From: Paenibacillus pasadenensis DSM 19293
GTDB lineage: Bacteria; Bacillota; Bacilli; Paenibacillales; Paenibacillaceae
DNA: 64,000 bases
NCBI RefSeq assembly: GCF_000422485.1
Contig: NZ_AULW01000016.1
Coordinates: forward strand, 1-64,000
Reading direction: 5' to 3'
The stretch's first letter is position 1, and every line of letters starts with the position of its first letter. A program made the position numbers and the translations under genes. The notes below the pieces were generated by a model. It made no database searches, was not told the DNA's origin, and saw nothing but the letters and a program-made list of their open reading frames with translations. Below, piece by piece: positions 7,606 to 20,031 of the stretch.

Positions 7606-8907
7606 ATGACAGCAACTTGGGAGAAAATAGAAACGAACGTCGTCGCAATCGACGTGGAAGTAGGCGCGGAGCAAGTGAAGGAAGCGCTCGATCAAGCGTT
7701 CAAGAAAGTGGTTGGACGCGTCAACGTGCCGGGCTTCCGCAAAGGCAAAGTGCCTCGCTCCATCTTTGAATCCCGCTTCGGCGTAGAAAGCCTGTACCAG
7801 GACGCGATCGACATCCTGTTGCCGACCGCTTATTCGGAAGCGCTGAAAGATACCGGCATCGAGCCGGTCGACCGTCCGGAGATCGACGTCGAGCAGTTCG
7901 GCAAGGGCCAGCCGTTCAAGTTCAAGGCGAAAGTCACCGTCAAGCCGGAAGTGAAGCTCGGCGAGTACAAAGGCATCGAAGTGCCTGCCGCGAGCAGCGA
8001 CGTGACGGACGAGGAGCTGAGCGCCGAGCTGGAGCGTCTGCAGCAGCGCCATGCGGAGCTGGTCGTCGTGGAAGAGGGCGCGGCTGAGAATGGCGACACC
8101 GTCGTCATCGACTTCGAAGGCTTCGTCGACGGCGAGGCGTTCGAGGGCGGCCAGGCCGAGCGCTACTCCCTGGAGCTGGGCTCCAATTCCTTCATCCCGG
8201 GCTTCGAGGAGCAAGTCGTCGGCCTGGCGACAGGCGACTTCAAGGACGTGGAAGTGACGTTCCCGGAGGAGTACCATGCCGAGAACCTGGCCGGCAAGGC
8301 CGCCGTCTTCAAGGTCAAGCTGCATGAGATCAAGCGCAAGAACCTGCCCGCTCTGGACGACGAGTTCGCCAAGGACGTGAGCGAGTTCGACACGCTGGAC
8401 GAGTTCAAGCAGGATCTCTCCAAGAAGCTGCAGGAGCGCAAGGAAAAAGAAAACGAGCAAGCGCGCGAGACGGCTCTCGTCGACAAAATCGCGGCAGCGG
8501 CCGAAGTGGAGATCCCGGAAGCGATGATCAACACGGAAGTGGACTACCTGCTGCGCGACTTCGAGAACCGCATCAAGCAGCAAGGCCTGAACATGGAGCT
8601 GTACTACCAGTTCTCCGGCCAGGACGAAGCGGCTCTACGCGGACAAATGCGCTCCGACGCCGAGAAGCGCGTGCTGAACAACCTCGTGCTTGACGCCATC
8701 GCCAAGCAGGAGTCGATCGAGATCTCCGAGGAAGAAGTCGGCGAGGAGCTCGAGAACCTGTCCAAAATGTACAGCCGTCCGGCGGCCGAGCTGCGCGAAA
8801 TCTTCGAGCGCAACGGCAACCTCGACAACATGAAGGAAGATCTGAAGCTTCGCAAGACGATCAAGTTCCTTCTCGACAACAGCAAAATCGCGAGCGAAGT
8901 CGCCTAA
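7606..8907 (+). CDS. tig: Trigger factor (ribosome-associated chaperone and prolyl isomerase)
   Basis: Trigger factor binds the ribosome exit tunnel through L23 and shields nascent chains. The 433-residue protein has the ribosome-binding signature GFRKGKVPR at 43-51, a central FKBP-type prolyl isomerase domain (about 155-245, with [16 protein letters not shown]) and a long helical C-terminal chaperone region rich in Lys and Glu. The length is typical. It has GGAGGGG before the ATG and a strong terminator 22 bases after the stop, so it is monocistronic. It precedes clpP-clpX, as in many bacteria. Confidence 0.97.
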   Translation: MTATWEKIETNVVAIDVEVGAEQVKEALDQAFKKVVGRVNVPGFRKGKVPRSIFESRFGVESLYQDAIDILLPTAYSEALKDTGIEPVDRPEIDVEQFGKGQPFKFKAKVTVKPEVKLGEYKGIEVPAASSDVTDEELSAELERLQQRHAELVVVEEGAAENGDTVVIDFEGFVDGEAFEGGQAERYSLELGSNSFIPGFEEQVVGLATGDFKDVEVTFPEEYHAENLAGKAAVFKVKLHEIKRKNLPALDDEFAKDVSEFDTLDEFKQDLSKKLQERKEKENEQARETALVDKIAAAAEVEIPEAMINTEVDYLLRDFENRIKQQGLNMELYYQFSGQDEAALRGQMRSDAEKRVLNNLVLDAIAKQESIEISEEEVGEELENLSKMYSRPAAELREIFERNGNLDNMKEDLKLRKTIKFLLDNSKIASEVA

Positions 8908-8929
8908 GGCGGCTTCCGCTCCACTCCGC

Positions 8930-8960
8930 AAGGCACGTCGCTCGCACGTGCCTTCTTTTT
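8930..8960 (+). terminator. Terminator of tig
   Basis: AAGGCACGT (8930-8938) pairs with ACGTGCCTT (8946-8954) and is followed by a T-run. Confidence 0.85.
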
Positions 8961-9066
8961 ACCCGCTGAACCCACATAAGCATCGCCCCTGCCTCGCGCA
9001 GGAATGGGGACTCCGTCCCTTACATAAGATTGGAACACGGCAGGCAGGCCAGGAGATCCGGCAAAA

Positions 9067-9096
9067 ATGACATGGAAGCTCCAAACATGCTAGAAT
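9067..9096 (+). promoter_or_regulatory. Promoter of clpP
   Basis: ATGACA (9067-9072) and TAGAAT (9091-9096) are spaced by 18 bases, and TGC precedes the -10 as an extended element. I looked for the CtsR operator (tandem GGTCAAA heptads) typical of Firmicute clp genes and did not find it here. Confidence 0.55.
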
Positions 9097-9138
9097 GAAA
9101 GTGGTTCTGAACTCCAAAGCGGAAAGTAGGTTGGTCGC

Positions 9139-9735
9139 ATGAATCTGGTACCGATTGTAGTAGAGCAGACGAATCGCGGGGAGCGTTCTTACGATATCTA
9201 TTCGCGTCTTTTGAAGGATCGCATCATCTTCCTCGGAAGCGCAATCGACGATGACGTTGCCAATTCGATCATCGCCCAGCTGCTCTTCCTCGCGGCTGAC
9301 GACCCGGAGAAGGATATTCACCTGTATATCAACTCTCCCGGCGGTTCGGTGACCGCGGGCATGGGTATTTATGATACGATGCAATTCATCAAGCCGGACG
9401 TATCCACGATCTGCGTCGGCATGGCCGCGAGCATGGGCTCGCTGCTGCTGACGGCAGGCGCCAAGGGCAAGCGCTTCGCGCTTCCGAACAGCGAGGTCAT
9501 GATCCATCAGCCTCTCGGCGGCGTGCGCGGCCAGGCGTCCGACATCAAGATCCATGCCGACTGGATCCTCAAGACCAAGCAGAAGCTCAACCAGATCTAT
9601 GTCGATCGTACGGGCCAGCCCTACGAGAAGATCGAGCGAGACACCGACCGCGACAACTTCCTCAGCGCGGACGACGCGCTTGCCTACGGGCTCATCGACA
9701 AGGTCATTGCCGTCCCGGAAGCGGGCCTTTTGTAA
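9139..9735 (+). CDS. clpP: ATP-dependent Clp protease proteolytic subunit
   Basis: ClpP forms a 14-subunit barrel that degrades proteins delivered by Clp ATPases. The 198-residue protein has the complete catalytic triad: Ser98 in GMAASMGS, His123 in MIHQP and Asp172. The N-terminal loop motif [11 protein letters not shown] is also typical. clpX follows 24 bases after the stop, so protease and unfoldase are encoded together. In B. subtilis clpP lies elsewhere in the chromosome; the pairing here is the arrangement seen in many other bacteria. The upstream ribosome binding site is weak. Confidence 0.97.
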   Translation: MNLVPIVVEQTNRGERSYDIYSRLLKDRIIFLGSAIDDDVANSIIAQLLFLAADDPEKDIHLYINSPGGSVTAGMGIYDTMQFIKPDVSTICVGMAASMGSLLLTAGAKGKRFALPNSEVMIHQPLGGVRGQASDIKIHADWILKTKQKLNQIYVDRTGQPYEKIERDTDRDNFLSADDALAYGLIDKVIAVPEAGLL

Positions 9736-9759
9736 CATCTTCCTTTAAGGGGTGATCGA

Positions 9760-11013
<1,254 letters not shown>

Positions 11014-11037
11014 CCTTGTCGCGGCTCCGGCCGCGCG

Positions 11038-11067
11038 GATGGCGGCTGCTCTTTTCAACCCGCCATC
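11038..11067. repeat. Hairpin between clpX and ispG
   Basis: GATGGCGG pairs with CCGCCATC around a loop containing CTTTT. A second small inverted repeat (CCGGATC/GATCCGG) lies at about 11084-11102. Neither is followed by a T-run, so termination here is uncertain. Confidence 0.4.
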
Positions 11068-11129
11068 GTTCCACCCGATTCCGGATCGCCGTCCGGGATC
11101 CGGTGGACTTTGGCCTTTCATAGGGAGAG

Positions 11130-12248
11130 ATGCTACGTATGTATTCTCGCAAGGACACGGTGCCGGTTCGCGTCGGCGGCTTGACGATCGGCGGCAGCAA
11201 TGAGGTCATCATCCAGAGCATGTGCACGACCAAGACGGCCGACGTGGAGGCGACGGTAGCCGAGATCCTCCGTCTCGAGGAAGCGGGCTGCCAGGTCGTG
11301 CGCGTCACGGTCAACAACAAGGAAGCGGCCGAGGCGATCAAGGAGATCAAGCGCCGCATCCATATCCCGCTCGTGGCGGACATCCACTTCGACTACCGCC
11401 TCGCGCTGCTCGCCATCGAGAACGGGGTGGACAAGGTCCGCATCAATCCGGGCAACATCGGCCGCCGCGAGAAGGTGGAGGCCGTCGTCGCCGCCTGCAA
11501 GGAAAAGGGCATTCCGATCCGCATCGGGGTCAACGCCGGCTCGCTGGAGAACCATCTGCTGGAGAAGTACGGCTATCCGACGCCGGAGGCGATGGTCGAA
11601 AGCGCCTTGTTCCATATCGGCATTCTCGAAGAGCTGGACTTCCATGACATCATCGTCTCGCTCAAGGCATCCGACGTGCCGATGGCGATCGCGGCTTACA
11701 GCATGGCGGCGGAGAAGATCAAGTATCCGCTGCATCTGGGCATCACCGAGGCCGGCACGCTGCACTCGGGCACGATCAAGAGCTCGGCGGGCATCGGCGC
11801 CCTGCTGGCGATGGGCATCGGCAACACGGTGCGCATCTCGCTCAGCGCCGATCCGGTCGAGGAGGTCAAGGTCGCGCGCGAGCTGCTCAAGACGTTCGGC
11901 CTGATCACGAACGCGGCGACGCTTATCAGCTGTCCAACCTGCGGACGGCTCGACATCGATCTGTTCTCGATCGCCAACGAGGTGGAGGAGTACATCTCCA
12001 AGATCAAGGTGCCGATCAAGGTTTCCGTGCTCGGCTGCGCGGTCAACGGCCCCGGCGAGGCTCGCGAGGCGGATATCGGCATCGCCGGCGCGCGCGGCGA
12101 GGGCATGCTGTTCCGCTACGGCCAGATGATCCGCAAGGTGCCGGAGGCCGAGCTGCTGTCCGAGCTCAAAAAAGAGATCGACGAGATCGTGCGCGTCTTC
12201 GAGGAGACGGGCGAGATTCCCGGCCGCAAGGAGCATCTGCCTGCCTGA
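11130..12248 (+). CDS. ispG: (E)-4-hydroxy-3-methylbut-2-enyl-diphosphate synthase (flavodoxin)
   Basis: IspG is the penultimate enzyme of the methylerythritol-phosphate route to isoprenoids; it reduces MEcPP with a [4Fe-4S] cluster. Cluster cysteines are visible in CPTCGR and in the CAVNGPGE motif. The 372-residue length and near-identity to B. subtilis IspG along the core ([28 protein letters not shown]) make the call secure. Two ATG codons, at 11130 and 11139, share one AGGGAG site, so the start may be three codons later. It lies between clpX and a serine hydrolase, an insertion relative to the B. subtilis order. Confidence 0.96.
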   Translation: MLRMYSRKDTVPVRVGGLTIGGSNEVIIQSMCTTKTADVEATVAEILRLEEAGCQVVRVTVNNKEAAEAIKEIKRRIHIPLVADIHFDYRLALLAIENGVDKVRINPGNIGRREKVEAVVAACKEKGIPIRIGVNAGSLENHLLEKYGYPTPEAMVESALFHIGILEELDFHDIIVSLKASDVPMAIAAYSMAAEKIKYPLHLGITEAGTLHSGTIKSSAGIGALLAMGIGNTVRISLSADPVEEVKVARELLKTFGLITNAATLISCPTCGRLDIDLFSIANEVEEYISKIKVPIKVSVLGCAVNGPGEAREADIGIAGARGEGMLFRYGQMIRKVPEAELLSELKKEIDEIVRVFEETGEIPGRKEHLPA

Positions 12249-12270
12249 CGCTCCAGCGGCGAGAATGAAA

Positions 12271-12309
12271 GAGCCTTCGCAAGTCCTGTGGACTGCGAGG
12301 GCTTCTTTT
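12271..12309 (+). terminator. Terminator of ispG
   Basis: AGCCTTCGCAAGTCC (12272-12286) pairs, with one bulge, with 12290-12304 and is followed by CTTTT. Confidence 0.8.
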
Positions 12310-12392
12310 CGCTTGTCCGGGCTTTTTTGGGGCAACGAGGCGCCGAGCGGCGCCGTATACAACCGATGACAATCGAACGGGAGGGATTTCGG

Positions 12393-13457
12393 ATGGAACG
12401 GATTCAGGAAGCGCTGCGCCGCAAAAAGACGAGGGCTTGGCTGGAAAGGTCGCTGCACGATCCGGTCGTCGCCTGGGTGAAGGGCGGCGAGCGGGGCTAT
12501 TGGAGCCGCGACGATGCGGACGAGGAAGCGCTGAAGAGCCGCCGGTACGAGATCGGTTCGATTACAAAGACGATGACCGGCTGCCTGCTCGCCTCGCTGG
12601 AGCGTGACGGGCGGCTGAGCCGAGAGGACGCGCCGGCGGCGCTGGCGCCGGAGCTGGCGGCGTCGGCCTTCGCCTCCAAGACGACGCTGGCCGAGCTCGT
12701 CTCCCATACGTCGGGGCTGCCCCGGCTGCCGGCCAACATGCGGGCGCATGTGCGCGACAAAGAGAATCCATATGCCGCTTACGGCACGGATGCGCTCGTC
12801 GAAGCGGTGCTGAAGGAGCCTTATCGGGACGGAGCCAAGCCGTCCTCTTACTCGAACTACGGCTTCGGCCTGCTCGGCTGGCTGCTCGCGCGAAGCTCAG
12901 GCGAACCGCTCGCCGAGCTGCTGCAGGCTCGGCTGTTCGAGCCGCTCGGCCTGGAGCGGACGACGCTCGATTCCGACGCGGAGGACGGCGCCTCCTTGCG
13001 GCCGGTGCATCGCAGCTCGGGCGCTCCCGCCAAGCCGTGGACGTTCGGCGAAGCGATGGCGGGAGCCGGAGCGGTCCGCTCGACGGCGCCGGATCTGCTT
13101 CGGTACGCCGAAGCCCAGCTGGCCGCGGCGTCAAGCCGCGAGACGGGGGATCCCGTCCGCGAGACGATGCGTCTCGCCCAGACGCGGCTGGCGGGATCGC
13201 CGCAAGGCGTCGGCATCGGCTATGCGTGGATCATCCGTCCGGAGCCGGACGGCAGCCATACGTTCTGGCACAACGGCGGAACGTACGGCTCCAGCAGCTT
13301 CCTCTCCTTCAATCCCGAGCATGGCGCCGCGATCGCCGTGCTCTCCAACCGCGGCGCTTCGGCCGCGAGCCAGCTCGCTCCGCTCATCGGGCTGAGGCCG
13401 ATGAGCGCCGACTTGCTCGGCGCCGAGCTCGGCAAGGAGCTGTACCGCGCCGAGTGA
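12393..13457 (+). CDS. Beta-lactamase-fold serine hydrolase
   Basis: This 354-residue member of the class C beta-lactamase and penicillin-binding-protein-like family has the catalytic SxxK tetrad Ser56-Ile-Thr-Lys59 (GSITK), the Tyr-Ser-Asn second motif (SYSNYG) and a C-terminal HNGG that stands in for KTG. There is no signal peptide, so it is probably cytoplasmic, and an esterase or peptidase is as likely as a lactamase. The start at 12393 has GGGAGGG six bases upstream; the frame is open further upstream, but that part overlaps the ispG terminator. It is not part of the B. subtilis arrangement. Confidence 0.88.
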   Translation: MERIQEALRRKKTRAWLERSLHDPVVAWVKGGERGYWSRDDADEEALKSRRYEIGSITKTMTGCLLASLERDGRLSREDAPAALAPELAASAFASKTTLAELVSHTSGLPRLPANMRAHVRDKENPYAAYGTDALVEAVLKEPYRDGAKPSSYSNYGFGLLGWLLARSSGEPLAELLQARLFEPLGLERTTLDSDAEDGASLRPVHRSSGAPAKPWTFGEAMAGAGAVRSTAPDLLRYAEAQLAAASSRETGDPVRETMRLAQTRLAGSPQGVGIGYAWIIRPEPDGSHTFWHNGGTYGSSSFLSFNPEHGAAIAVLSNRGASAASQLAPLIGLRPMSADLLGAELGKELYRAE

Positions 13458-13513
13458 GGCGGCCGGCCTGTCCGGAGCGATCGTCCGATGCGGTCCGCTT
13501 CTCCATTTTTCGG

Positions 13514-13543
13514 GACTAACTCCTGCCGGGGCAGGCAATACTA
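13514..13543 (+). promoter_or_regulatory. Candidate sigma-F promoter of lonB
   Basis: GGCAATACTA at 13534-13543 fits the sigma-F/G -10 pattern GGnrAnAnTw at every position. GACTA at 13514-13518 sits exactly 15 bases upstream but matches the -35 pattern at only three of five positions. B. subtilis lonB is transcribed by sigma-F in the forespore, which makes the match more credible. Confidence 0.35.
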
Positions 13544-13590
13544 TCCGGTATGGGTCTTTTATTCCGGCAAGCATGAGAGGAGCGGATAGC

Positions 13591-15291
13591 ATGACGTTAA
13601 GTCTATTTTTGATGCTGGTGCAGGTGTTTTTCGCGGTCGTAATCGGGGTGTATTTCTGGAACATGCTGCGCAGCCAGCGCACGAACAAGTCGGCCGTCGA
13701 CAAGGAATCCCGCAAGGAGATGGACAAGCTGCGCAAGCTTCGCTCCATCTCGCTGACCAAGCCGCTCGCGGAGAAGACGCGGCCGCAGACGATGAACGAC
13801 ATCGTCGGCCAGCGGGACGGACTGCGCGCGATGAAGGCGGCTCTGTGCAGCGCCAATCCGCAGCATGTCATCGTCTACGGGCCTCCGGGGGTGGGCAAGA
13901 CGGCGGCGGCGCGCGTCGTGCTGGAGGAAGCCAAGAAAAATCCGACCTCGCCTTTCCTCGCGGAAGCGAAGTTCACGGAGATCGACGCGACGACGGCCCG
14001 CTTCGACGAGCGCGGCATCGCCGATCCGCTGATCGGCTCGGTCCACGATCCGATCTATCAGGGAGCCGGCGCGATGGGCGTGGCGGGCATTCCGCAGCCG
14101 AAGCCCGGCGCGGTGACGAAGGCGCATGGCGGCATGCTGTTCATCGACGAGATCGGGGAATTACACCCGATCCAGATGAATAAATTGTTAAAAGTGCTCG
14201 AGGACCGCAAGGTCTACCTGGAGAGCGCCTACTACCATTCCGAAGATCCGAATATCCCGATGTACATCCACGACATTTTCCAAAACGGCCTGCCGGCGGA
14301 CTTCCGGCTCGTCGGAGCGACGACGCGCTCGCCGCAGGAGCTGCCGCCGGCGCTCCGCTCGCGCTGCATGGAGATCTACTTCCGGCCGCTGCTGCCGGAC
14401 GAGATCGCCGAGATCGCCGACAACGCGGTCAAGAAGATCGGCTTCGCCCCTTGCCCGGAGGCGGTCGGCGTCGTCAAGCGCTATGCCACCAACGGCCGCG
14501 AGGCGGTCAACATCATCCAGCTGGCGGCGGGGCTGGCGCTGTCGGAGAAGCGCGAGACGATTGGCGCGGCCGACATCGAGTGGGTCGTCAACAGCAGCCA
14601 GATTCCGCCGCGTCCGGACCGCAAGGTGCCGGCCGCGCCGCAGATCGGCTTCGTCAACGGCCTCGCCGTCTACGGGCCCAACATGGGCACGCTGCTGGAG
14701 ATCGAGGTGAGCGCCATCCCGACGGCAGCCGGCAAGGGCAGCTTCACGATTACCGGCGTCGTCGACGAGGAGGAGCTCGGAGGCGGCCAGCGGACGCTGC
14801 GCCGCAAGAGCATGGCCAAAGGCTCGGTCGAAAACGTGCTGACGATGCTGCGCCGCATCGGACTGCGTCCGCAGGACTTCGACCTGCACATCAACTTCCC
14901 GGGCGGGACGCCGATCGACGGTCCGTCCGCCGGCTCGGCGATGGCGACGGCGATCGCCTCGGCGATCCGCGGCGTGCCGGTCGACCACACGATCGCGATG
15001 ACCGGCGAGGTCGGCATCCACGGCAACGTCAAGCCGGTCGGAGGCGTGCTCGCCAAGGTGGAAGCGGCCTTCCAGGCCGGCGCCCTCACGGTGTACATTC
15101 CGAAGGACAACTGGCAGGCGATCTTCGCCGATCTGAACGGCCTCAAGGTCATTCCGGTCGATCGCGTCGAGGAGATCTTCCAGGATCTGTTCCCGGACGA
15201 CATCCGCCAGGGCCAGGAGGAGCTTTCCCCGATCGCGGATCTGTTCCTGACGCCTCAAGTACCCTATTTGCAGGCGGATTCGCGGGAATGA
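13591..15291 (+). CDS. lonB: ATP-dependent protease LonB
   Basis: LonB is a Lon-type protease that in B. subtilis acts in the forespore. The 566-residue protein has one N-terminal membrane helix (about residues 3-24), an AAA+ domain with Walker A GPPGVGKT (97-104) and a C-terminal Lon protease domain with the catalytic Ser in PSAGSAM and Lys in VGGVLAKVEAA. It lacks the N-terminal substrate domain of LonA. The ATG at 13591 has GAGAGGAG eight bases upstream; the ATG six codons earlier has none. lon follows 38 bases later. Confidence 0.95.
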   Translation: MTLSLFLMLVQVFFAVVIGVYFWNMLRSQRTNKSAVDKESRKEMDKLRKLRSISLTKPLAEKTRPQTMNDIVGQRDGLRAMKAALCSANPQHVIVYGPPGVGKTAAARVVLEEAKKNPTSPFLAEAKFTEIDATTARFDERGIADPLIGSVHDPIYQGAGAMGVAGIPQPKPGAVTKAHGGMLFIDEIGELHPIQMNKLLKVLEDRKVYLESAYYHSEDPNIPMYIHDIFQNGLPADFRLVGATTRSPQELPPALRSRCMEIYFRPLLPDEIAEIADNAVKKIGFAPCPEAVGVVKRYATNGREAVNIIQLAAGLALSEKRETIGAADIEWVVNSSQIPPRPDRKVPAAPQIGFVNGLAVYGPNMGTLLEIEVSAIPTAAGKGSFTITGVVDEEELGGGQRTLRRKSMAKGSVENVLTMLRRIGLRPQDFDLHINFPGGTPIDGPSAGSAMATAIASAIRGVPVDHTIAMTGEVGIHGNVKPVGGVLAKVEAAFQAGALTVYIPKDNWQAIFADLNGLKVIPVDRVEEIFQDLFPDDIRQGQEELSPIADLFLTPQVPYLQADSRE

Positions 15292-15329
15292 TACAATAGG
15301 AAGACTATCTTAAGGTGGGAGGTGTTGGC

Positions 15330-17725
<2,396 letters not shown>

Positions 17726-17729
<4 letters not shown>

Positions 17730-18346
17730 AAATCACGAACGCCGAATTCATCATCAGCGCGGTCCAGCCGCATCAATATCCTAGCGACGCCTTGCCGGAG
17801 ATAGCTCTGGCAGGGCGTTCCAATGTCGGCAAATCGTCATTGATCAACAAGCTGATCCTGCGCAAGAATCTCGCCCGGACGAGCTCCCAGCCCGGCAAGA
17901 CGCAGCAGCTCAACTACTACCGCATCAACGAGGCCTTATATTTCGTCGACTTCCCGGGCTACGGATACGCCAAGGTTTCCAAGACCGAGCGCGAGGCCTG
18001 GGGCAAAATGATCGAGCGCTACCTTCAGAACCGCGAGGAGCTGAAGCTCGTGCTGCTCGTCATCGATATTCGCCACGACCCGTCCAAGGACGACGTGCTC
18101 ATGTTCAACTGGCTCAAGCATTTCGGCATTCCGATGTGCATCGTCTGCACCAAGGCGGACAAAATTCCGAAGAGCAAGTGGGACAAGCATAAAAAGGCCG
18201 TGCGCACGACGCTCGGCGCCACATCGAAGGATGCGCTCGTTTTGTTCTCCTCCGAAACGGGTATGGGAAGGGAAGAGCTTTGGGACGTTCTGGCGCAATC
18301 GGCCGGAATTGCGAGCGAAGAGCAGCAAGGAACAGCGAATTCCTAA
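17726..18346 (+). CDS. ysxC: Ribosome biogenesis GTPase YsxC/EngB
   Basis: This essential GTPase acts in assembly of the large ribosomal subunit. The 206-residue protein has the G1 motif GRSNVGKSS, the G3 motif DFPGYG and a TKADK G4 motif. Translation is coupled to lon by the ATGA overlap. The length is typical. Confidence 0.96.
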
Positions 18347-18450
18347 GGAAATCGGGTTTTGCCTTCTCCGAATCGCGGCTGGCCGCTTCTAATTCTGAAA
18401 TACGGCGGATTATCAAGCGCGGCTGGCAGGAAACGCCGCCGCCGATCACG

Positions 18451-18456
18451 TATAAT
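18451..18456 (+). promoter_or_regulatory. Possible -10 element (TATAAT)
   Basis: A perfect TATAAT lies 60 bases before the start of the next gene, but no convincing -35 or TG extension precedes it. The unknown gene may instead be read through from ysxC. Confidence 0.35.
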
Positions 18457-18515
18457 GAAGATAAGAAACGAAATCCAGAGTCCCTTTTTCAAACCAGAGA
18501 ATTGAGGAGATTTTT

Positions 18516-19106
18516 ATGGCTCAGCGGATAGCCACCGAGTATGTTCAAGCCAAACTGCAATTGACCCGTGAAGAGATGACCCGTTTTTACCGCTTCATCA
18601 AGGACCAGCATGTGCGCATAAGCGTCATGGTGCTTGAGGGCGGCAATCAGGAGGCGGTTCTCGAAGACAGCGCAGGGAGGGAAAAAGTCCGCTTTGTATT
18701 TCAGCAAGAAGATGGCTGCTTCGTGTGCGAATGGTCCTGCCGGATCACGCAGCCTGCGCTCACGAACGTGATGCGCAAGCTCGTCGCGACCTTCAAGGGC
18801 GACGCGGTCGTCAACCGAATCTATAGCCATTATACGATGACGTACGAGTATCAGGCCGGAGCGGTGCAGCGCATCAGCGAGCAGACGGCCAAGGGCACCC
18901 GGCTCGTCTATCAGTTCAAGGACACGCTGGGCGAGCTGGAGCGCACGTTCCGGCTGAATGCCGCCGAGCAGGAGATCGACTGGCTCAAGGCTTCGGTGAA
19001 CCGGCTGCTGGACAGCCGCCTGACTGCCGCGGACGATGCCGAGCGCCGCGAGATCGACCGCCTGCTGGCCGATCATTCGAGCCGCCTGTTCGCGCTGGAG
19101 GCATAG
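18516..19106 (+). CDS. Conserved protein of unknown function
   Basis: This 196-residue soluble protein has no signal peptide or membrane segment. Its N-terminal half looks like a mixed alpha/beta domain (residues 5-130), and the last 50 residues are charged and probably helical (AEQEIDWLKASVNRLLDSRL). I cannot assign a family. GAGGAG lies six bases before the ATG. It lies between ysxC and speD and is closed by a terminator. The similar base use of the neighbours suggests it belongs to the lineage's core genome. Confidence 0.75.
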   Translation: MAQRIATEYVQAKLQLTREEMTRFYRFIKDQHVRISVMVLEGGNQEAVLEDSAGREKVRFVFQQEDGCFVCEWSCRITQPALTNVMRKLVATFKGDAVVNRIYSHYTMTYEYQAGAVQRISEQTAKGTRLVYQFKDTLGELERTFRLNAAEQEIDWLKASVNRLLDSRLTAADDAERREIDRLLADHSSRLFALEA

Positions 19107-19147
19107 CTTCCGAGCGCGGGCCCGCATCCAGCGGCCTTTTCATTCCA

Positions 19148-19181
19148 GACCGTCCGGACCTCGCGTCCGGCGGTCTTTTTT
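19148..19181 (+). terminator. Intrinsic terminator
   Basis: GACCG-CCGGAC pairs with GTCCGG-GGTC (one mismatch), followed by six T residues. Confidence 0.85.
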
Positions 19182-19219
19182 CGTTCTCCGCAGCCGCCCG
19201 TTTTTTACAGAAAAAAAGG

Positions 19220-19248
19220 TTGCATTTGGGGGGGATAGATGGTATTTT
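19220..19248 (+). promoter_or_regulatory. Candidate promoter of speD
   Basis: TTGCAT (19220-19225) and TATTTT (19243-19248) are spaced by 17 bases in a locally AT-rich stretch just after the upstream terminator. It would give a leader of about 145 bases before speD. Confidence 0.55.
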
Positions 19249-19273
19249 TAATTTCGTTGAAAAAAACCCAATA

Positions 19274-19394
19274 TAGGAACCAGGATTCACTCAGGACATG
19301 GATATGTTGCGAGAGAGAGTTATCCCTCGGGAAGTGAATGACGTAGGTCCTAGCGGATGAAATTTTTAATCATTTTATTCCTAGGAAGGGGGAG
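19274..19394 (+). ncRNA. Structured 5' leader of speD, candidate regulatory RNA
   Basis: Two helices nest in the leader. An outer one joins TAGGAACC (19274-19281, one bulged A) with GGTCCTA (19346-19352). An inner 7-bp one joins ATTCACT (19285-19291) with AGTGAAT (19333-19339). Inside is a short stem, GGATA (19300-19304) with TATCC (19321-19325). The 3' strand of the outer helix can instead pair through TCCTAG (19348-19353) with CTAGGA (19381-19386), which touches the speD ribosome binding site (GGGGGAG at 19388-19394). These mutually exclusive pairings are the usual layout of a translational riboswitch. I do not recognise a known class, and no ligand can be named. Confidence 0.45.
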
Positions 19395-19401
19395 CCGGAA
19401 G

Positions 19402-19800
19402 ATGGAATACTCAACTTTCGGAAGACATGTTGCGGTTGATGCTTGGGGAGTAGATTTCGAACTCATTAACAACGCCGAGTTTCTGCAAGCCCACATGGTA
19501 GAAGCGGCGGAGGCATGCGGCGCATCTGTGCTCTCGGTTCAAGCCAAGCAATTTGAGCCCCAAGGCGCAACGGTACTGGTGCTCTTGTCGGAGAGCCACC
19601 TCTCGATTCACACGTATCCAGAAAGAGGCTTCGCCGCGCTCGACTGCTACACCTGCGGCGAGACGGTAGATCCGCAGCTCGCGATCGACTACATGCTGGC
19701 CGTCCTGAAGCCGAAGACGACGCACGCCAAGAAGCTCGTACGCGGTATGGGAGAGCTTCAAGTCGTAGAACCGGAACTGAAAGCAACCGAACTGGTTTAA
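19402..19800 (+). CDS. speD: S-adenosylmethionine decarboxylase proenzyme
   Basis: SpeD supplies decarboxylated S-adenosylmethionine for spermidine synthesis. The 132-residue protein is of the short class 1B type. It is expected to cleave itself between Glu64 and Ser65 in LLSESHLSIHTYPE, giving the pyruvoyl cofactor at Ser65. Conserved His68/His70 and Cys85 (DCYTCG) follow. The ATG at 19402 has GGGGGAG seven bases upstream; a longer in-frame start at 19357 lies inside the structured leader. It is monocistronic, flanked by terminators. No spermidine synthase gene is adjacent. Confidence 0.95.
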   Translation: MEYSTFGRHVAVDAWGVDFELINNAEFLQAHMVEAAEACGASVLSVQAKQFEPQGATVLVLLSESHLSIHTYPERGFAALDCYTCGETVDPQLAIDYMLAVLKPKTTHAKKLVRGMGELQVVEPELKATELV

Positions 19801-19823
19801 AAGACCGGAACTCTGTACAAATG

Positions 19824-19853
19824 ACCATGGAGCTCTCCATGGTTATTTTTTTT
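19824..19853 (+). terminator. Terminator of speD
   Basis: ACCATGGAG pairs with CTCCATGGT and is followed by TAT and eight T residues. Confidence 0.88.
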
Positions 19854-19959
19854 AGGGAGAATACGGATCTGCAGCCAGGACCAAACTAGATGCCGTAAGG
19901 ATAGACAGGCTTCGCGTCAACAAAACGTCAAAGTTTGCGCGAGCGGACTTGTGCTTGTA

Positions 19960-19968
19960 TGTTATAAT
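19960..19968 (+). promoter_or_regulatory. Extended -10 promoter of the hem operon (TGTTATAAT)
   Basis: A perfect TATAAT (19963-19968) has TG one base upstream, in the same arrangement as at 6530. It lies 64 bases before hemA. Confidence 0.6.
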
Positions 19969-20031
19969 GATTCTAATGTACGGAATAGACTCGTCTTATA
20001 AGGCACAGACATAGAGAGGCGGTGATGTCAC

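Noticed and set aside
9061-9138. CtsR operator upstream of clpP
   Set aside because: No tandem GGTCAAA-type heptads are present.
11084-11102. Terminator between clpX and ispG
   Set aside because: Inverted repeats exist but no T-run follows; termination cannot be claimed.
19285-19352. Pseudoknot in the speD leader (AGGAC near 19293 with GTCCT near 19347)
   Set aside because: The nested alternative has more base pairs and uses the same bases; the pseudoknot is not needed.
19357-19401. Longer speD start at 19357
   Set aside because: It has no good ribosome binding site and lies within the structured leader, while GGGGGAG fits the ATG at 19402.
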